This document shows, one piece after another, positions 23,359-34,034 of a stretch of DNA of 64,000 nt. Position 1 is the stretch's first letter. Every line of letters begins with the position of its first letter. This DNA is from Polytrichum commune (taxonomy: Eukaryota; Streptophyta; Polytrichopsida; Polytrichales; Polytrichaceae). The position numbers were made by a program, and so were the translations under genes. The notes under the pieces are model-generated. The model was not told the origin of the DNA, made no database searches, and saw only the letters and a list, made by a program, of their open reading frames with translations. The DNA lies in the NCBI GenBank assembly GCA_950295325.1, contig OX485805.1, positions 16,539,501 to 16,603,500 of the forward strand. Direction: 5' to 3'.

Positions 23359-23700
23359 TTCCCCCTTATCTGCACCCACTTCTTGGAGGATATGAAGCAC
23401 GTAATTAGTGCGCCATGATTTAGCAAATCCAATCGCGCCCGTACGCATTCGCCTCATAGTTTTTGGAGCTGATACGCGTATCTTGTTCCTTGACCGTGGT
23501 GGAGACTATCATGGCTCGTCAAGTGGTCGTGTGGATCTCCCGAATCATGTTGACAATTGAGCCTAGAATGGTTAGCATATTTTTGAGCATGCAGTCTAAT
23601 CTCTTCTGAACATTTTTTATTTTTATTTTTGATGTTCATTCTCAGACTTATACCTTACCACATATAGCACGTAAATATAGGTGTATGCATTATTGTCATG
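23359..23700 (+). repeat. dispersed repeat R1, forward copy
   Basis: It runs from TGCACCCACTTCTTGGAGGA through GTTTTTGGAGCTGATACG, GTCAAGTGGTCGTGTGGATC and TGAGCCTAGAATGGTTAGCA to ATATAGGTGTATGCATTATTG. A T-rich insertion replaces the CACATGTCTTTTTGG block. Confidence 0.8.
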
Positions 23701-24269
23701 TTTGATTTAGGCACGTGTACCTCATGTGAGAGAATTATGGCATACAAGCGTGTCCTTTAAGACGAATTAGCCACAAACATGTAGGGGTTCAAGTGATCGA
23801 TGTAGTGCTAATGTACGAGCTATATACACACAATTTCTATGAGCCCCACTGAGTCATATAATCATATTATATGTGATGTTGTATTTCAAGCTTTGACTAG
23901 TACAGGGGGAAAAAAATATACACTCAAATGTGACATTGATGAGCATTAATAATGCTGAGTATGTCTTTGCATGGGATTTGCATCCAAGAGTATACATATT
24001 GTTAATAATCATAAAGTATTCAACATATATGAAAATTTGCACTTGAAAAATGAGTTGATTTTAGATTGGGTTGTTTTGCCACAAGCAATTCAAAATGGAT
24101 TATGTAGCTCAAAAGCATATTTTTGTGCATTGAGAGGCCCACATTGGACCCCTCAAACGCTTAGGTGTTAACCTACATAAAATTCAGGAAATGCTCCAAG
24201 AGTTGGGGAAGAGCTACAATTGGTTGACATGGTATTGAACAATGCCCACACTCTAACACGACTTCTTTC

Positions 24270-24409
24270 ACTAAGGTATGCAGCCCCATTGTGGACACTT
24301 CTAGCTCCACACACATTTTTTATTGTTGGATTGGCTCATCCAATAAGCAAAGATTGTAAGTCACAAAGATTGTCATTTCAAGTTGCATAATTGGAGTAGA
24401 GATTTGAAT

Positions 24410-24474
<65 letters not shown>

Positions 24475-24660
24475 GTGTTCACTATTAAACCTATGATGGT
24501 TAAGTAATTTTTTTTGTCACAAAATTTGTTCTTGTAACACATGTCTTCTCTATGTCCATTTTTCACTACAAGCCTTATGATATACCACTCAAGTTTAGGT
24601 GTATGATTAAGAAGAGTGAACACATAAGCCCACATATCTTAATAAAGTATCCATTTATAC
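24270..24660 (+). repeat. dispersed repeat R2, forward copy with a CT tract
   Basis: CCCATTGTGGACACTTCTAG and TTGTCATTTCAAGTTGCATA match the R2 end in forward sense. After the CT tract come TTGTAACACATGTCT, CACTACAAGCC, ATATACCACTCAAG and GGTGTATGATTAAGAAGAGT. The tract sits where other R2 copies have the GATCAAAGTGAAGATTC region. Confidence 0.7.
24411..24469. repeat. (CT)n microsatellite, about 29 units
   Basis: An uninterrupted CT run of nearly 60 bp. It produces the Arg-Glu repeat frame on the minus strand at 24378-24635, which is not a gene. Confidence 0.95.
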
Positions 24661-24703
24661 ACCCACATGCTACAGTACGGGGCTAGATTGAGTGCCCGGG
24701 GCC

Positions 24704-24721
24704 CCTCCCCCCCCCCCCCCC
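24704..24721. repeat. poly-C run
   Basis: Eighteen or so consecutive C. Length may be unreliable in assembly. Confidence 0.8.
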
Positions 24722-24879
24722 AAGGTCTTTTACTATACACTTGTATACAAGGATCTCAAAGGGCCCTTATGCTAGGGTTTGGAATGAAGCGTCTAGAAGA
24801 TGATGCCCCCCTATCTCCATCACCTATCTCCAAACCCTAACATTGGTCAAGACAAAACATCTCATAACATTCGTGAGAG

Positions 24880-25190
24880 AGCCTTATGTGGCTGCTCTTT
24901 GAAATCGGACACCTACATTTGGGTGCTAAAAAAAATTACACGTGTTACAAAGACATCATTCCAAGTGTCATTAGTGGACACAATTGGGAGGGACTATGTA
25001 GTATTTACTTCGCAAACAAAAAGGAAGATCTTTCCTTTGAACTCGTATAACTTTTGCACGTCCACTCCGATTTCGAAACTCGAAATGACAATCTTTGTGT
25101 GATTCACAATCACTAACCGGATGCGACCACTTCCCCCTCGGATCCAAAGGCTTGTGCGATCAAGTTGGAAGTACCCCACGATAGGACCAC
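24880..25190 (-). repeat. dispersed repeat R2, reverse copy
   Basis: GACACCTACATTTGGGTG, ACACGTGTTACAAAGACATC, CAATTGGGAGGGACTATGT, ACTTTTGCACGTCCACTC, CGAAACTCGAAATGACAATC and AGTTGGAAGTACCCCACGAT are in the R2 reverse order. Confidence 0.75.
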
Positions 25191-25995
25191 ATACTCACGA
25201 CTAACCTTACATCACATAGTAGAAGCAGCTGTAGAAGCCGGAGCTGAAGCTCCCCACCTGAACAGGCCACTTCACATGCAGCAAGGATTTGATCTACAAA
25301 TCCACAGGTCACATTTATGCAAAAGCTTCAAATCCAATTCAAAATCTTGTCGAAAGTGCGGAAAGTAACTTCCAACCAGGCACCGCGGTCATATCGGCAT
25401 GCGTTAATTGCCCGAGTCACCATCGGTCGATTATAAATATGATATTAAATATGGTTAGGACACCCTCAGGGCTGATGAATGTGCCAGTGTTGAAAGTTGC
25501 TTCGTCACTTCATCACCACAAAGAAATTTTTTGTACCCGGCCTGGTGAGACAAAATCGTGGCAGTGGTACTGATCAACAATACTTTCGGTGATTAGCTTC
25601 CAGTTCCTAACAGCTAAGCCTGAGGGCGCCGTACCTTGAATTAGGCGGAATGGGCCTCTAAGTTTCACTCAGTAAAATGGATGCCTGAGCGAGCAGACAG
25701 AAACCATTACTTGCAGGGAACACGATTATGGAAAATTACTTACGTGTGGAAGCTCAGAGGGCGCTCATCAGGTGCGTGGGTTAAGTACTGTAGTTTAGTG
25801 TCAGGTCCGTACTTAAAAAACCAGGCCTCACTTATCGTAATAATTAGGGCCCAGTCTCATCTCTCTCCGCCCCGGCCCCTGCATGATTCTATCATATCAA
25901 CACTATGTGTGCCACGATGGACGACTAGGTAGGCATGTGTTACTCGGATACTTTCTCCTCCTTCTCGGAGGCCATGAAATGAAGCTCGCGATGAG
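25191..25995. other. unassigned stretch
   Basis: Mixed composition, somewhat GC-richer around 25580-25920. Short frames (25165-25573 and 25681-25932) overlap in different frames with no domain or splice evidence. I see no repeat family I can name. Confidence 0.35.
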
Positions 25996-26028
25996 CACAA
26001 GATGATTAGATTAGATTAGATTAGATTA
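25996..26028. repeat. GATTA simple repeat
   Basis: About five GATTA units at the outer edge of the left fold-back arm, replacing the usual GATTAGCAAAT block of R1. Confidence 0.85.
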
Positions 26029-26310
26029 GTGAATCCAAATCGTGCCCATAGCCATTTGCCTCATGATTTTCGGAGCTCGTATGAATGTCTTGTTCGTTAT
26101 CAAAGTGAACGTTCTCGTGTTCGTTAAGTGGTCGTGTAGGTCCCCCAACCAAGTTGATTGTTGAGTTTACTAGAATGGTTAACATATTTTGAGCACGTAG
26201 TCCAACCTCTTCTAAACACATGTTGTTGTAGCGTCCGTTCTTAGATCCACACCTAACCACATACCACTCAAATATAAGTGTTCACATTATTGATATGTTG
26301 GAGTCAAGCG

Positions 26311-26998
26311 CGCAGTGGTGATTTTTCACAAGGTCCCTAACATGTCCAGGGACATGTTCATAAAAAAAAAACATTTCCAGTGGACGGGTTCTTAGAAAAT
26401 GTACCGGTTTTTGGACGTGTCAAATTCGCTTTGGACGGGTTCTAAGAATAACAATTTTTTGATCATTTTTTCCTAAAAAATAAATGGTACAAATACTAGT
26501 TATATTCACATGTCATATATGACATGTGAATATAAGCATAATGCAATCAAACCACTAATACCTAATTAAACTATCAATCTTGAAGTGCTTGATTCACCTG
26601 CATACATTAATTCATCAACCACAAAATTTAGAACGGGATGTACATGAAAGATGAGAATTGACAACAAAAGATAGATAACTGACGAACATTGAAGGCATAA
26701 TTTGTCAAGATCCTATTGTTTCCAAGTGCAACCAGTCACATGTCGACATCTTTCGGTTTTTTTTGTTTTTTGTTTTTTTTATAATTTTTTTACCAACATT
26801 GTAAGAGACTTATTTATACCTCTTGCGGGACGGGTATTTTCATTTTCACACTGGTTTTGGGACGGGTTGTTTTTTCTTTAACCTTTTCATGGACGGGTTG
26901 GTTTAGAAATTACCGGTTTTGGGACGGGTTGCAATTTTTTTTCCCTTTCAATTCAAGGTTTTTGGACGTGGACGGGCAAAAACTTTGTGAAAAATCAG
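26311..26998. mobile_element. 0.69-kb element with TGATTTTTCACAA ends and GGACGGGTT motifs
   Basis: The left end CAGTGGTGATTTTTCACAA and the right end read in reverse, TAGGGCTGATTTTTCACAA, are near-identical inverted termini of the kind hAT elements use (YAG-start). GGACGGGTT-type motifs cluster only near the two ends (26375-26447 and 26826-26977, about eight copies, same orientation). This resembles subterminal transposase sites. There is no coding capacity. A TSD cannot be judged because the flanks are themselves inverted. Confidence 0.6.
26500..26535. repeat. perfect 36-bp palindrome
   Basis: The half-site TTATATTCACATGTCATA is followed directly by its exact complement with no loop. It lies within the GGACGGGTT element. 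Confidence 0.9.
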
Positions 26999-27002
26999 CC
27001 CT

Positions 27003-27075
27003 AGGCACGCTTATTCCAAAAAAACACAACACATCAATGACAAATGTTGTGTTTTTCTTGGATGGGTGTGCCTAA
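27003..27075. repeat. hairpin at the inner end of the right fold-back arm
   Basis: GGCACGC...AAAAACACAACA pairs with TGTTGTGTTTTT...GGGTGTGCC. The stem has small mismatches and a loop of about 13 bases. It is absent from the left arm. Confidence 0.65.
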
Positions 27076-27410
27076 CTCCAACACATCAAGAATATGAACA
27101 CCTGTATTTGAGTGGTATGCGGTTAGGTGTGGATCTAAGAACGGACGCCACAACGACACGTGTTTAGAAGAAGTTGGACTACGTGCTCAAAATATGTTAA
27201 CCATTCTAGGCTCGACAATCAACTTGATTGGAAGACCTACACGACCAACTAACGAACACGAGAACGTCCACTTTGGTAACGAATAAGATAATCGTATGAG
27301 CTCCGAAAACCATGAGGCAAACGGCTATGGGCACGATTTGGATTTGTTAATCATCTCACACTCGCTTACTGTGTGTTTCATAATATCCTACGAGAAGAAA
27401 GGGAAAGGGA

Positions 27411-27428
27411 GGGGGGGGGGGGGGGGGG
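27411..27428. repeat. poly-G run
   Basis: Eighteen consecutive G, just outside the right fold-back arm. Confidence 0.85.
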
Positions 27429-27815
27429 CAGAGATAAGTATCCAAATAAACCCACGACTACCTTACTCTGCCAGTACTAAATTTTGGCCTCTGCCTCACA
27501 ACATGGGCAGGGCGGGCACCTCTGAGCATAAATTTTTGCAGGGTCCCGTATCCTTCCCACTAAACTTCTTACACCATGAACGGGCTTCCCTGTCAGAAAA
27601 TTTTGAATTAGTCCTAACACACGAGAGGACCAAGTGCTAATCTACTAGCTAATTCGCGGAGTTTAACTCTGCGAGAGTCAGGAATAAGTAGCGAGTGACT
27701 CTTCCCTATGTTTGCACCTCGCCTGTCGTGGATAAAGGGGCTCTAGTAAAAATAAGTTCCCTAATCTAAATGGGTCTTAAACGGTCACTCTTTTCAAATA
27801 GCGTGTTTCTCTTAA
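27429..27815. other. unassigned stretch
   Basis: The + frame 27296-27640 crosses the R1 arm and the poly-G run, so it is not a gene. Nothing else is recognisable. Confidence 0.4.
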
Positions 27816-28040
27816 TAGGGAACATGTGATTGGTGCAAGATGGTTGGCAAATCCAAACTGAGGTTGTAGCAATCTTCCTCATAGTTTTCGGAGCTACCGT
27901 AAATGTCTTTAATCCGTTATAAAAGCGAATCGGTTTTTTAACATAGAGTTCGATCGTTTTTCAGCACATGTCTTTATGGTGTCCGTTCGTGGAGTCACAC
28001 CAAACCACATATAACTCAATTAGAGGTGTTATAATAAGAG
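27816..28040 (+). repeat. dispersed repeat R1, shortened forward copy
   Basis: ACATGTGATTGGTGCAAGAT, GTTTTCGGAGCTACCGTAAA, TCGATCGTTTTTCAGCACATG and CACCAAACCACATATAACTC keep the order. The AGAATGGTTAGCAT block is missing. Confidence 0.65.
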
Positions 28041-28093
28041 GGGTGACCGAAGGAGGGATTTCTTCCTTATATGCTGAGGGTTGTATGATTGTA

Positions 28094-28306
28094 ATTGCTA
28101 CATCATTTATGGTATTTAGTGTCACTTATTGTTTAATGTTGTAACTCCTTACTATAGATTCCTCTTTTACCAACAAAGATTGAAGAGGTTTTTTGGACAT
28201 TATACAACATAAACAGTTACAAAAACTTGGTGAAAAGTTACGTTCCTAGAAAAAAAACTACGCAGCTCCAAATAGCAAGTGACACTAAATACCATAAATG
28301 GTGCAA
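28094..28306. mobile_element. MITE of the GTGACACTAAAT family, about 213 bp
   Basis: Left end TTGCTACATCATTTATGG then TATTTAGTGTCACTT, and right end AAGTGACACTAAATACCATA then AATGGTGCAA. The inverted ends are about 37 bp and each contains its own small palindrome around TAAATACCATTTA. Non-coding interior. Confidence 0.8.
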
Positions 28307-28499
28307 CCTACTTCAAGGTTTATGTTGGCGTTCTTGGAGTCAAATGGTTTAAAATAAACTTTTTGTTGGATAGAGAAAAGTTCATTGTGTGTGCACCTCC
28401 CTAACGGACGAGTTGCATAGACACCACAATCCTTTGACATGCTAAGTTTATACAATATGGTGGCATGGAGTTACTAAGCGTATACATGTACACCTTTCC

Positions 28500-29665
28500 A
28501 AACACATACAATGTATTGAGCTAGAGCTTAGGGTTACTACAAAGGCATGTGATCCTATTGTGGGCACTACATCAAACTCTACAAACATTCTTATGGTCAT
28601 TGGATTGGCTTGGGAGTTAGCAAGTCACATTTGGTTAGCAATCGTGATTGCAAATATTTTCATTTCACATTTTAGACCAAGGTTACGATAGAACAATTAT
28701 AAGGAGCCAAAAGAATAATCCTCCTCATTAAATGGTCACATAGACTACCTCAGTTGTGTTGATGGTATTGGACCTAAAATGATGCCTATGCTTCCTAGGG
28801 GATTGGACTCTTCATACCATGTTCAAACTAATGTGAGTGTAAGAAGGGGTATTGTTTGAGGCATTAGCATATATATATAGTATACATAAGGGAGAGGTAT
28901 TCTTTTTCTCCAATGTGTACATTTAAAATAAAAAAAGGCTATTAAGAATTTTGAAGTAAAGTTAGATGTACAAAAGGGGGTCCTAAGATGTAGAGAAAAT
29001 TGACAATAGATGTGTTAGTTTCACACAAGTCACGTTTAGATGGGATTTAGATCCTTTGTTGTCATATGGTAATGGTCCTCAATGACCACTTTGTTCATTC
29101 TTGTTATGGATTGCGTTTGGGTTCTAGGTTTTTGCAAACTAGAGGCTCTGGGAGCACTCATGGATTCATAAGCTTGAGTTTCGCTCTCAATAATATTGTG
29201 CTCTTGTCTTTGTTTATTTGATGCAATTGTTGCGTTTCATACTATGGATGATTTAACATTCATTGACTTTTCTCATTGGAAAGTGAAAGTGGTTTTTATT
29301 TTCAATAAAGGCCTATTCAATTCATGGTTTATATTTTGTATATGCAGTGGAGGCATTGATGGCATTAAATTGAAATGCTTAGTATAAGTACATGAGTTCA
29401 TTTTCTAGCTTACTATTAGTAAGTCTTCATTAGTTTTCCCTATAAACTCCTTGTATATAGAGGGGTTTAATTTCTTAGTGACCCACGCACATCATTTAGG
29501 TTTCCAATGAAGAGTGTACCCGCTGGGCTACACTTTGAGCACATGGTCCAATCTCATCACAACTCAAGTTTTTTGGGATGCATGTTCTCCACTACAAACC
29601 TAACCATATGCCACTCAAATATAGGTCCAATCAAGAAGAGTGGCTACATAGTGCCAAGTGCACAT
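28500..29665 (+). repeat. dispersed repeat R2, forward copy split by the hAT-like MITE
   Basis: The left part (28545-28793) has CCTATTGTGGGCACTACATC, ATTGGATTGGCTTGGGAGTT and TGGTCACATAGACTACCTCA. After the MITE it resumes at TTGAGCACATGGTCCAATCT, CACTACAAACCTAACCATAT and CACTCAAATATAGGTCCAAT. Confidence 0.75.
28794..29527 (+). mobile_element. hAT-like MITE, copy 1, 734 bp
   Basis: It starts CCTAGGGGATTGGACTCTTC and ends AATGAAGAGTGTACCC then GCTGGG. The flanks CTATGCTT (28786-28793) and CTACACTT (29528-29535) agree at 6 of 8 bases. This is consistent with an aged 8-bp TSD of the hAT type. It aligns end to end with the copy at 60008 in opposite orientation. Shared blocks include AAGGGGTATTGTTTGAGGC, GCGTTTGGGTTCTAGGTTT and CATTGGAAAGTGAAAGTG. 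No coding. Confidence 0.85.
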
Positions 29666-29741
29666 AGGTACCCTAATTCCTTGCCAATTACAGATACCAA
29701 TTAGCTTTCATTCAAATTTTGGTTGTATGTAAGGGATCCAT

Positions 29742-29785
29742 GAAACTGATATACCTACATTCTTATATGTAGGTATATCGGTTTC
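29742..29785. repeat. 19-bp stem hairpin
   Basis: GAAACTGATATACCTACAT pairs with ATGTAGGTATATCGGTTTC (18 of 19 Watson-Crick, one G-T) around a 6-base loop. Confidence 0.85.
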
Positions 29786-29844
29786 CTTGTATACCTTCTA
29801 TAAGTTAGTTGAAGAGTTGGAGAAGTTGGGGAGAGAAAGAGAAA

Positions 29845-30068
29845 ATTATTACATATGAGCATACCTCTCATCCATCCAACATCTTCTTTTGACTCCCTAT
29901 AGAAACTTTGTGAATGATTCATCCCAATTACGCTGGACTGACCTACCTCATGATCTTTAAAACCAATTCCGGTGTCAAATCAACCAAAAATATTACCCTC
30001 CGTGTCACATGTACTATTTGAGGATGTTCACGTTGGATGGATGAGAGGTAGGCTCATATACAATAAAT
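29845..30068. mobile_element. MITE with CATATGAGC-TACCTCTCAT ends, copy 1, about 224 bp
   Basis: Left end ATTATTACATATGAGCATAC then CTCTCATCCATCCAAC. The right end read in reverse is TTATTGTATATGAGCCTACC then TCTCATCCATCCAACG. The inverted ends are about 35 bp. A relative lies at 46762. Interior ATCAACCAAAAATATTA is shared. Confidence 0.8.
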
Positions 30069-31035
30069 CCCTCTCCAAGGAGTTGGGTGCCTCAAACGGT
30101 TAGTGAAATGAAGTAAAATACTGGGCGGCTCCATCATGGATGTGGCTCGGATATATACTATCTATCTATCTATCTATCTAGCTACTTACTTCACCGAATG
30201 ACGTCAAGTGCAAATTATATTTCATGAGGAATAATGCTATTACCAACACTGAGGAGGGATTAGGTATAATGAATCTGAATGATGAAGGCCGCTCATTGAT
30301 GGTATTAGTGATAGGTAAGATATTGAAAGATAGGCTTTGTCTACCGTAATAAAACCATTAATAAACTAGTATGGATGAGGATTGGAGAATATCATAACAA
30401 TAACTAGGACTTGACCCATGTGATTGAAGATATCACTTTAAATCTGAGCTAACTATACACTTGGATCGCGAATTAACTTGGCTGTTGTCTCATGTGACAT
30501 GCGTAGTCCTAAAACGGGTCGGGTTCGCCATGTGTCTTATGACCCCATGTGACTATGCGTTAATCTAATTAGTGTCCACTCTCCGATGCGCAAGCAAGGA
30601 AGCACACACCCTTCTCCACCGAGTTTTTTTTACCCTTGTGTGTTTCTGCAAGTTGGGGTACCTTGCGTGGTGGAAGGCAACTGGGACATGTTGAAGATCC
30701 AATCATCTCAAAACTAACTACAACAATTTTTGATCAATGCTAACTAAATATAGGGTTTTAGTTTCAATTACTTTGTTGAACTACATTTAATAGCTGGAAG
30801 TCTACCTAAACGGTTGAACTATGAGCTAAATCAATGTTGAATGAATCATAAGCTAAATGTTGAGCTAGCACTAAACAGACATTAAAGCGTGAAAGGGCAT
30901 GTACCCACAATGACCGGAACATTTGATGTTAACCACTTGCCTTTTGTGATGTGTTATCTTGTGGTTGCAAGCTTTTTGACGGCAATGCAAGGAAGGTACA
31001 TGGACCTCACGTGGTCACTCTAAGACTTGTTCATC
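30069..31035. other. unassigned stretch with a TATC repeat
   Basis: (TATC)n at about 30158-30180. No frame, domain or named repeat beyond that. Confidence 0.5.
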
Positions 31036-31330
31036 TCATGTGAATGGTGTATGGCAACTTAGGTTTTTGTAACTAAGCATGGATATCAAAAAGACATCAT
31101 GTGTGACCATGAGATCGGACTATGTGCTCATAAAACACATGAACCATCTAAGTTTCAATTGTTAGCATAGTTGGGACCAAGAGCGTATGAAATAGTTATA
31201 GGGAAGAGAATCCTCGTTTTGGTCTCCTATATCCTTTGCATCTCAACTTTAGATCTTTGATCCTAAAAACTTGGAATTTACAATTTACAAATTACAGGTA
31301 ACTTGGAATTGGAATTAAATGTCTCTTATA
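31036..31330 (-). repeat. dispersed repeat R2, reverse copy
   Basis: CATGGATATCAAAAAGACAT, GAGATCGGACTATGTGCTCA, AACCATCTAAG, GAGAATCCTCGTTTTGGTCT and CTTTGCATCTCAACTTTAGA keep the R2 reverse order. Confidence 0.65.
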
Positions 31331-31344
31331 ATTGCTAACCTAGT

Positions 31345-31545
31345 ATATATGAGTGGTATAGCAAGGTTTTCCAATTAAGAATGGGCCCCCAAAAAAGACA
31401 TGTGATACAAGGAGATCGAACTGTGTGCTCATAATAGAGTTACGCGGGTTTGATCCTTCTTGGAGGAAACTTTCTATTAAGTGCTCATTAGCTCGTCGTG
31501 TATCATAGCCTATTTTAAAAGTTGAGTGAATTTTTTGGGACCTCT
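31345..31545 (-). repeat. short R-type fragment
   Basis: GAGTGGTATAGCAAGGTTTT, AGAATGGGCCCCCAAAAAAG, ACATGTGATACAAGGAGATC and GAACTGTGTGCTCATAATA form the first half of an R2 reverse copy. The second half is replaced by unrelated sequence. Confidence 0.6.
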
Positions 31546-31829
31546 CTCCACCCCTCAAACTTTGAGAGACTTTTAGAATCTAAAATAGGGTGTGCACATG
31601 GGGCCCACGGTCCTAAAACCCTAGATCGGCCTATGCAAGGCTAGCTTGGCCCATCCATCCTAATAGAACAAGCTAAAAAACGGGGTTTTAATAGCTAACA
31701 CCACTTTTGTGTTTGGTAAAATAAGCATTGACAATACTTGGGTGACTTTGGTGTAATTCTCATAAACTCATACTTTGGGACTAAACCCATGGTTTCATCT
31801 GCTTTACTTTACAAATAACTCTAATAACT

Positions 31830-32110
31830 CAACAATGACAAGTTCAATTGGTAACATAATCAGGACCAAATGCCATACACACTAGAGTCTATTTCAAACA
31901 AAAGGGAATCCCCGCTTTGATCTCCTATAACTTTTGCATCTCAACTCGGATCCTAAAACTTGGAAATTACAAACGGGGCGGGTTGCGATTGCTAAGTGGG
32001 TGAGACAACTCCCAACCCAACCCAACGGTGGCGATCATCCATGGAGTTGGAAGTGCGCACAATAGTCCAATCTCATTGTAACACATGTCTCTTTGAGGGT
32101 CAAGGAAGTG
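31830..32110 (-). repeat. R2 end fused to a forward R2 fragment
   Basis: GAATCCCCGCTTTGATCTCC, CTTTTGCATCTCAACTCGGA, AAACTTGGAAATTACAAACG and GAGTTGGAAGTGCGCACAAT are the R2 reverse end. At about 32070 the sequence turns to the forward block AGTCCAATCTCATTGTAACA, CATGTCT. This is a head-to-head junction. Confidence 0.65.
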
Positions 32111-34034
32111 TCCCCATTTGGTAAAGACCCGGACACGATGATCAAAATATCACACACTTAATACTTGTCCAAGTCAGCTGCTCGAAGTTCTTCACATCAG
32201 TCAGCAGTCTTTTTTCCATACTTGGTATTTGGAGCACCACAAGCATGGCATCTGGCCTAGTGTGTCATTAATACTTACTGTCTTGTAGTAGTAGCATGCA
32301 AGACTCACTCTGAAATTCAAATTGCCCACTTTTGGCAAAACCACACAAAACACACAGATTCATCAAGTTTCAACCACATTCACAAATCTGCTTCCACACA
32401 TAACTGTGGCCTAGCTACTAACTTCTAAGCAGCTAGTATCTTTTCCGTTCAGATCTGGACTGTCCGGAGAGAATGAATGAATGGATGGATAGCAAGTTGG
32501 TGCGATGCCATTTCAAGCTTGGCGTCTGCAGCCTGCAGGAATGGGAGAGGCTGGACGACCAGATCATGGACCCAATTATGGAAGAGTTCATAGAATACCT
32601 AACCTATACATATAATGCACATCGATCAAATTGCAGTGATCTCTTGTTTGATCGATTCTTGGACTCTTTGTCGGAAGGCGTTGGCCACAGATTGACTTAC
32701 CTTTATAACCTATGCGCTGCAAATTAGCAAACTCCTGCACCCGTGCATTCAAACTTATTAGGTATCTATCTATCTTGTCTTGTCGCTCTCTGCCGTCAGC
32801 AGCTACCAGTCTTAGCTTTAATCTCTACTAGCGTGCAAGCTGGAGGCTGGATAAAGCTTAGGCTCCGGAGTGGCTCGCCTTTTGATCGTGGAAACGTTTC
32901 ATTCGGAGCTCATGTAGCTAGATTCAACCTAGGATCTTGCAGTTTTAGGGTAGTGACTCCTACGAGGTCTATTCTTCCTGCACCGCCTTCTAACGGTACT
33001 GATGCGGTTAGGCCAAGTGGACCTTGGAAGCTACGATCCTTCCAACTGAAATTCTTCCCAATCATTTTGGGCCGCCTTTGTGGAATGTTTTCGCTTTTGG
33101 ATTTCACCGTGAGCTCAAGGGTGCCAGTGGGAGGATGGAATTCAGATCTGTGATAGGGATAGAAATGGAAGTCATTAAGTTGCATTCACGGACGGCAGAA
33201 CTCAAAACTCAATTCGATGCAGGCTCCGCTCGGTAGGTTCTCCAGATTCTCAGCTTTTGGAAGAGTCTGTGGAAGAGTCTGGAAGAGTGCTGTGAGCTTT
33301 TGCAGATCAGCTAAAGACAACAGAATAGATCGTTAGGTTAATATGATGAGATCAAAAGGGTTGCGCTTCGAAATGCATCGAAACTTGCTTTGCATTGAAT
33401 TGTTTGAAAATTAGAATGTCGAAGCAAGAATTCAGGTGTGCAAAGTGCTGCCTGTACAAGACCGCATCATCAAGTAGACATGAAGAAGCTAGCTGATGAT
33501 ATCTTTAACCCAATCTGCACAGGAAATCGGATGCATGAAATCCCTCTAGAACTAACCTCCGAACTACCGCATCTACACTCGAGTTGCCTACAACCATACC
33601 GTAAAAGTGAGAGTCGATCAAAAGTTTTGGATGAGTCATTGAAGCTGAAAAATTTAACCTAATTACACTACCACTGCTCTATATCACAGATGTTGGAAAC
33701 CTATTTGATGTATAATACATGTCACGATGAATCTCATCGCGACTATTTCCTTTGCCACAGCTTAAAATCCTACACTCAAGTGTACACTGATTTCCGATGA
33801 TCAGAGCTGCGAAGACATCGATGACGATATATGAGAGCTCTTAATTAAGTTCGTGGCATGAACGAAGTGAGAACACATTGCTCTTGATGATGAAGAAGTA
33901 CAAGAAGACACGGCTAGCTGATCCGTGTGTAATTCTTCGAACGATATTATAACATGGTCGATCGGCTCACTGCCGGTCCAATGATCAAGTTGTTGATGAT
34001 GATGTTATTCCAGCTTGTCAAGATTAATCTTCTT
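32111..34034. other. 3' side of the ERF gene; unassigned small frames
   Basis: Frames on + at 32473-32727 (84 codons), 32743-33153 and 33024-33236, and on - at 32910-33185, overlap one another. None has a known domain. 32473-32727 is the best single candidate for a small peptide, but it has no codon or homology evidence I can judge. GC is a little higher at 32840-33190 than in the neighbouring repeats. The ERF transcript probably ends within 33.7-34.03 kb. I see no canonical AATAAA on the minus strand there. Confidence 0.35.

Larger units (their letters stand above)
26010..27370. mobile_element. fold-back structure: inverted pair of R1 copies around a central element
   Basis: A forward R1 arm (26030-26310) and a reverse R1 arm (27076-27370) match closely over about 290 bp (GCCATTTGCCTCATGATTTTC against its complement, TAGATCCACACCTAACCACA against its complement). 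The homology continues towards the centre (GCGCGCTTGACTCCAA against GGCACGCTTATTCCAA). Between them lies a 0.69-kb element with its own inverted ends. A single TIR transposon with very long arms, or two R1 copies in opposite orientation flanking a newer insertion, would both fit. Confidence 0.7.

Noticed and set aside
24378-24635. Arg-Glu repeat protein
   Set aside because: CT microsatellite read on the minus strand.
32743-33236. Overlapping frames on both strands
   Set aside because: No domain, mutually overlapping, no splice or start evidence; kept only as unassigned.
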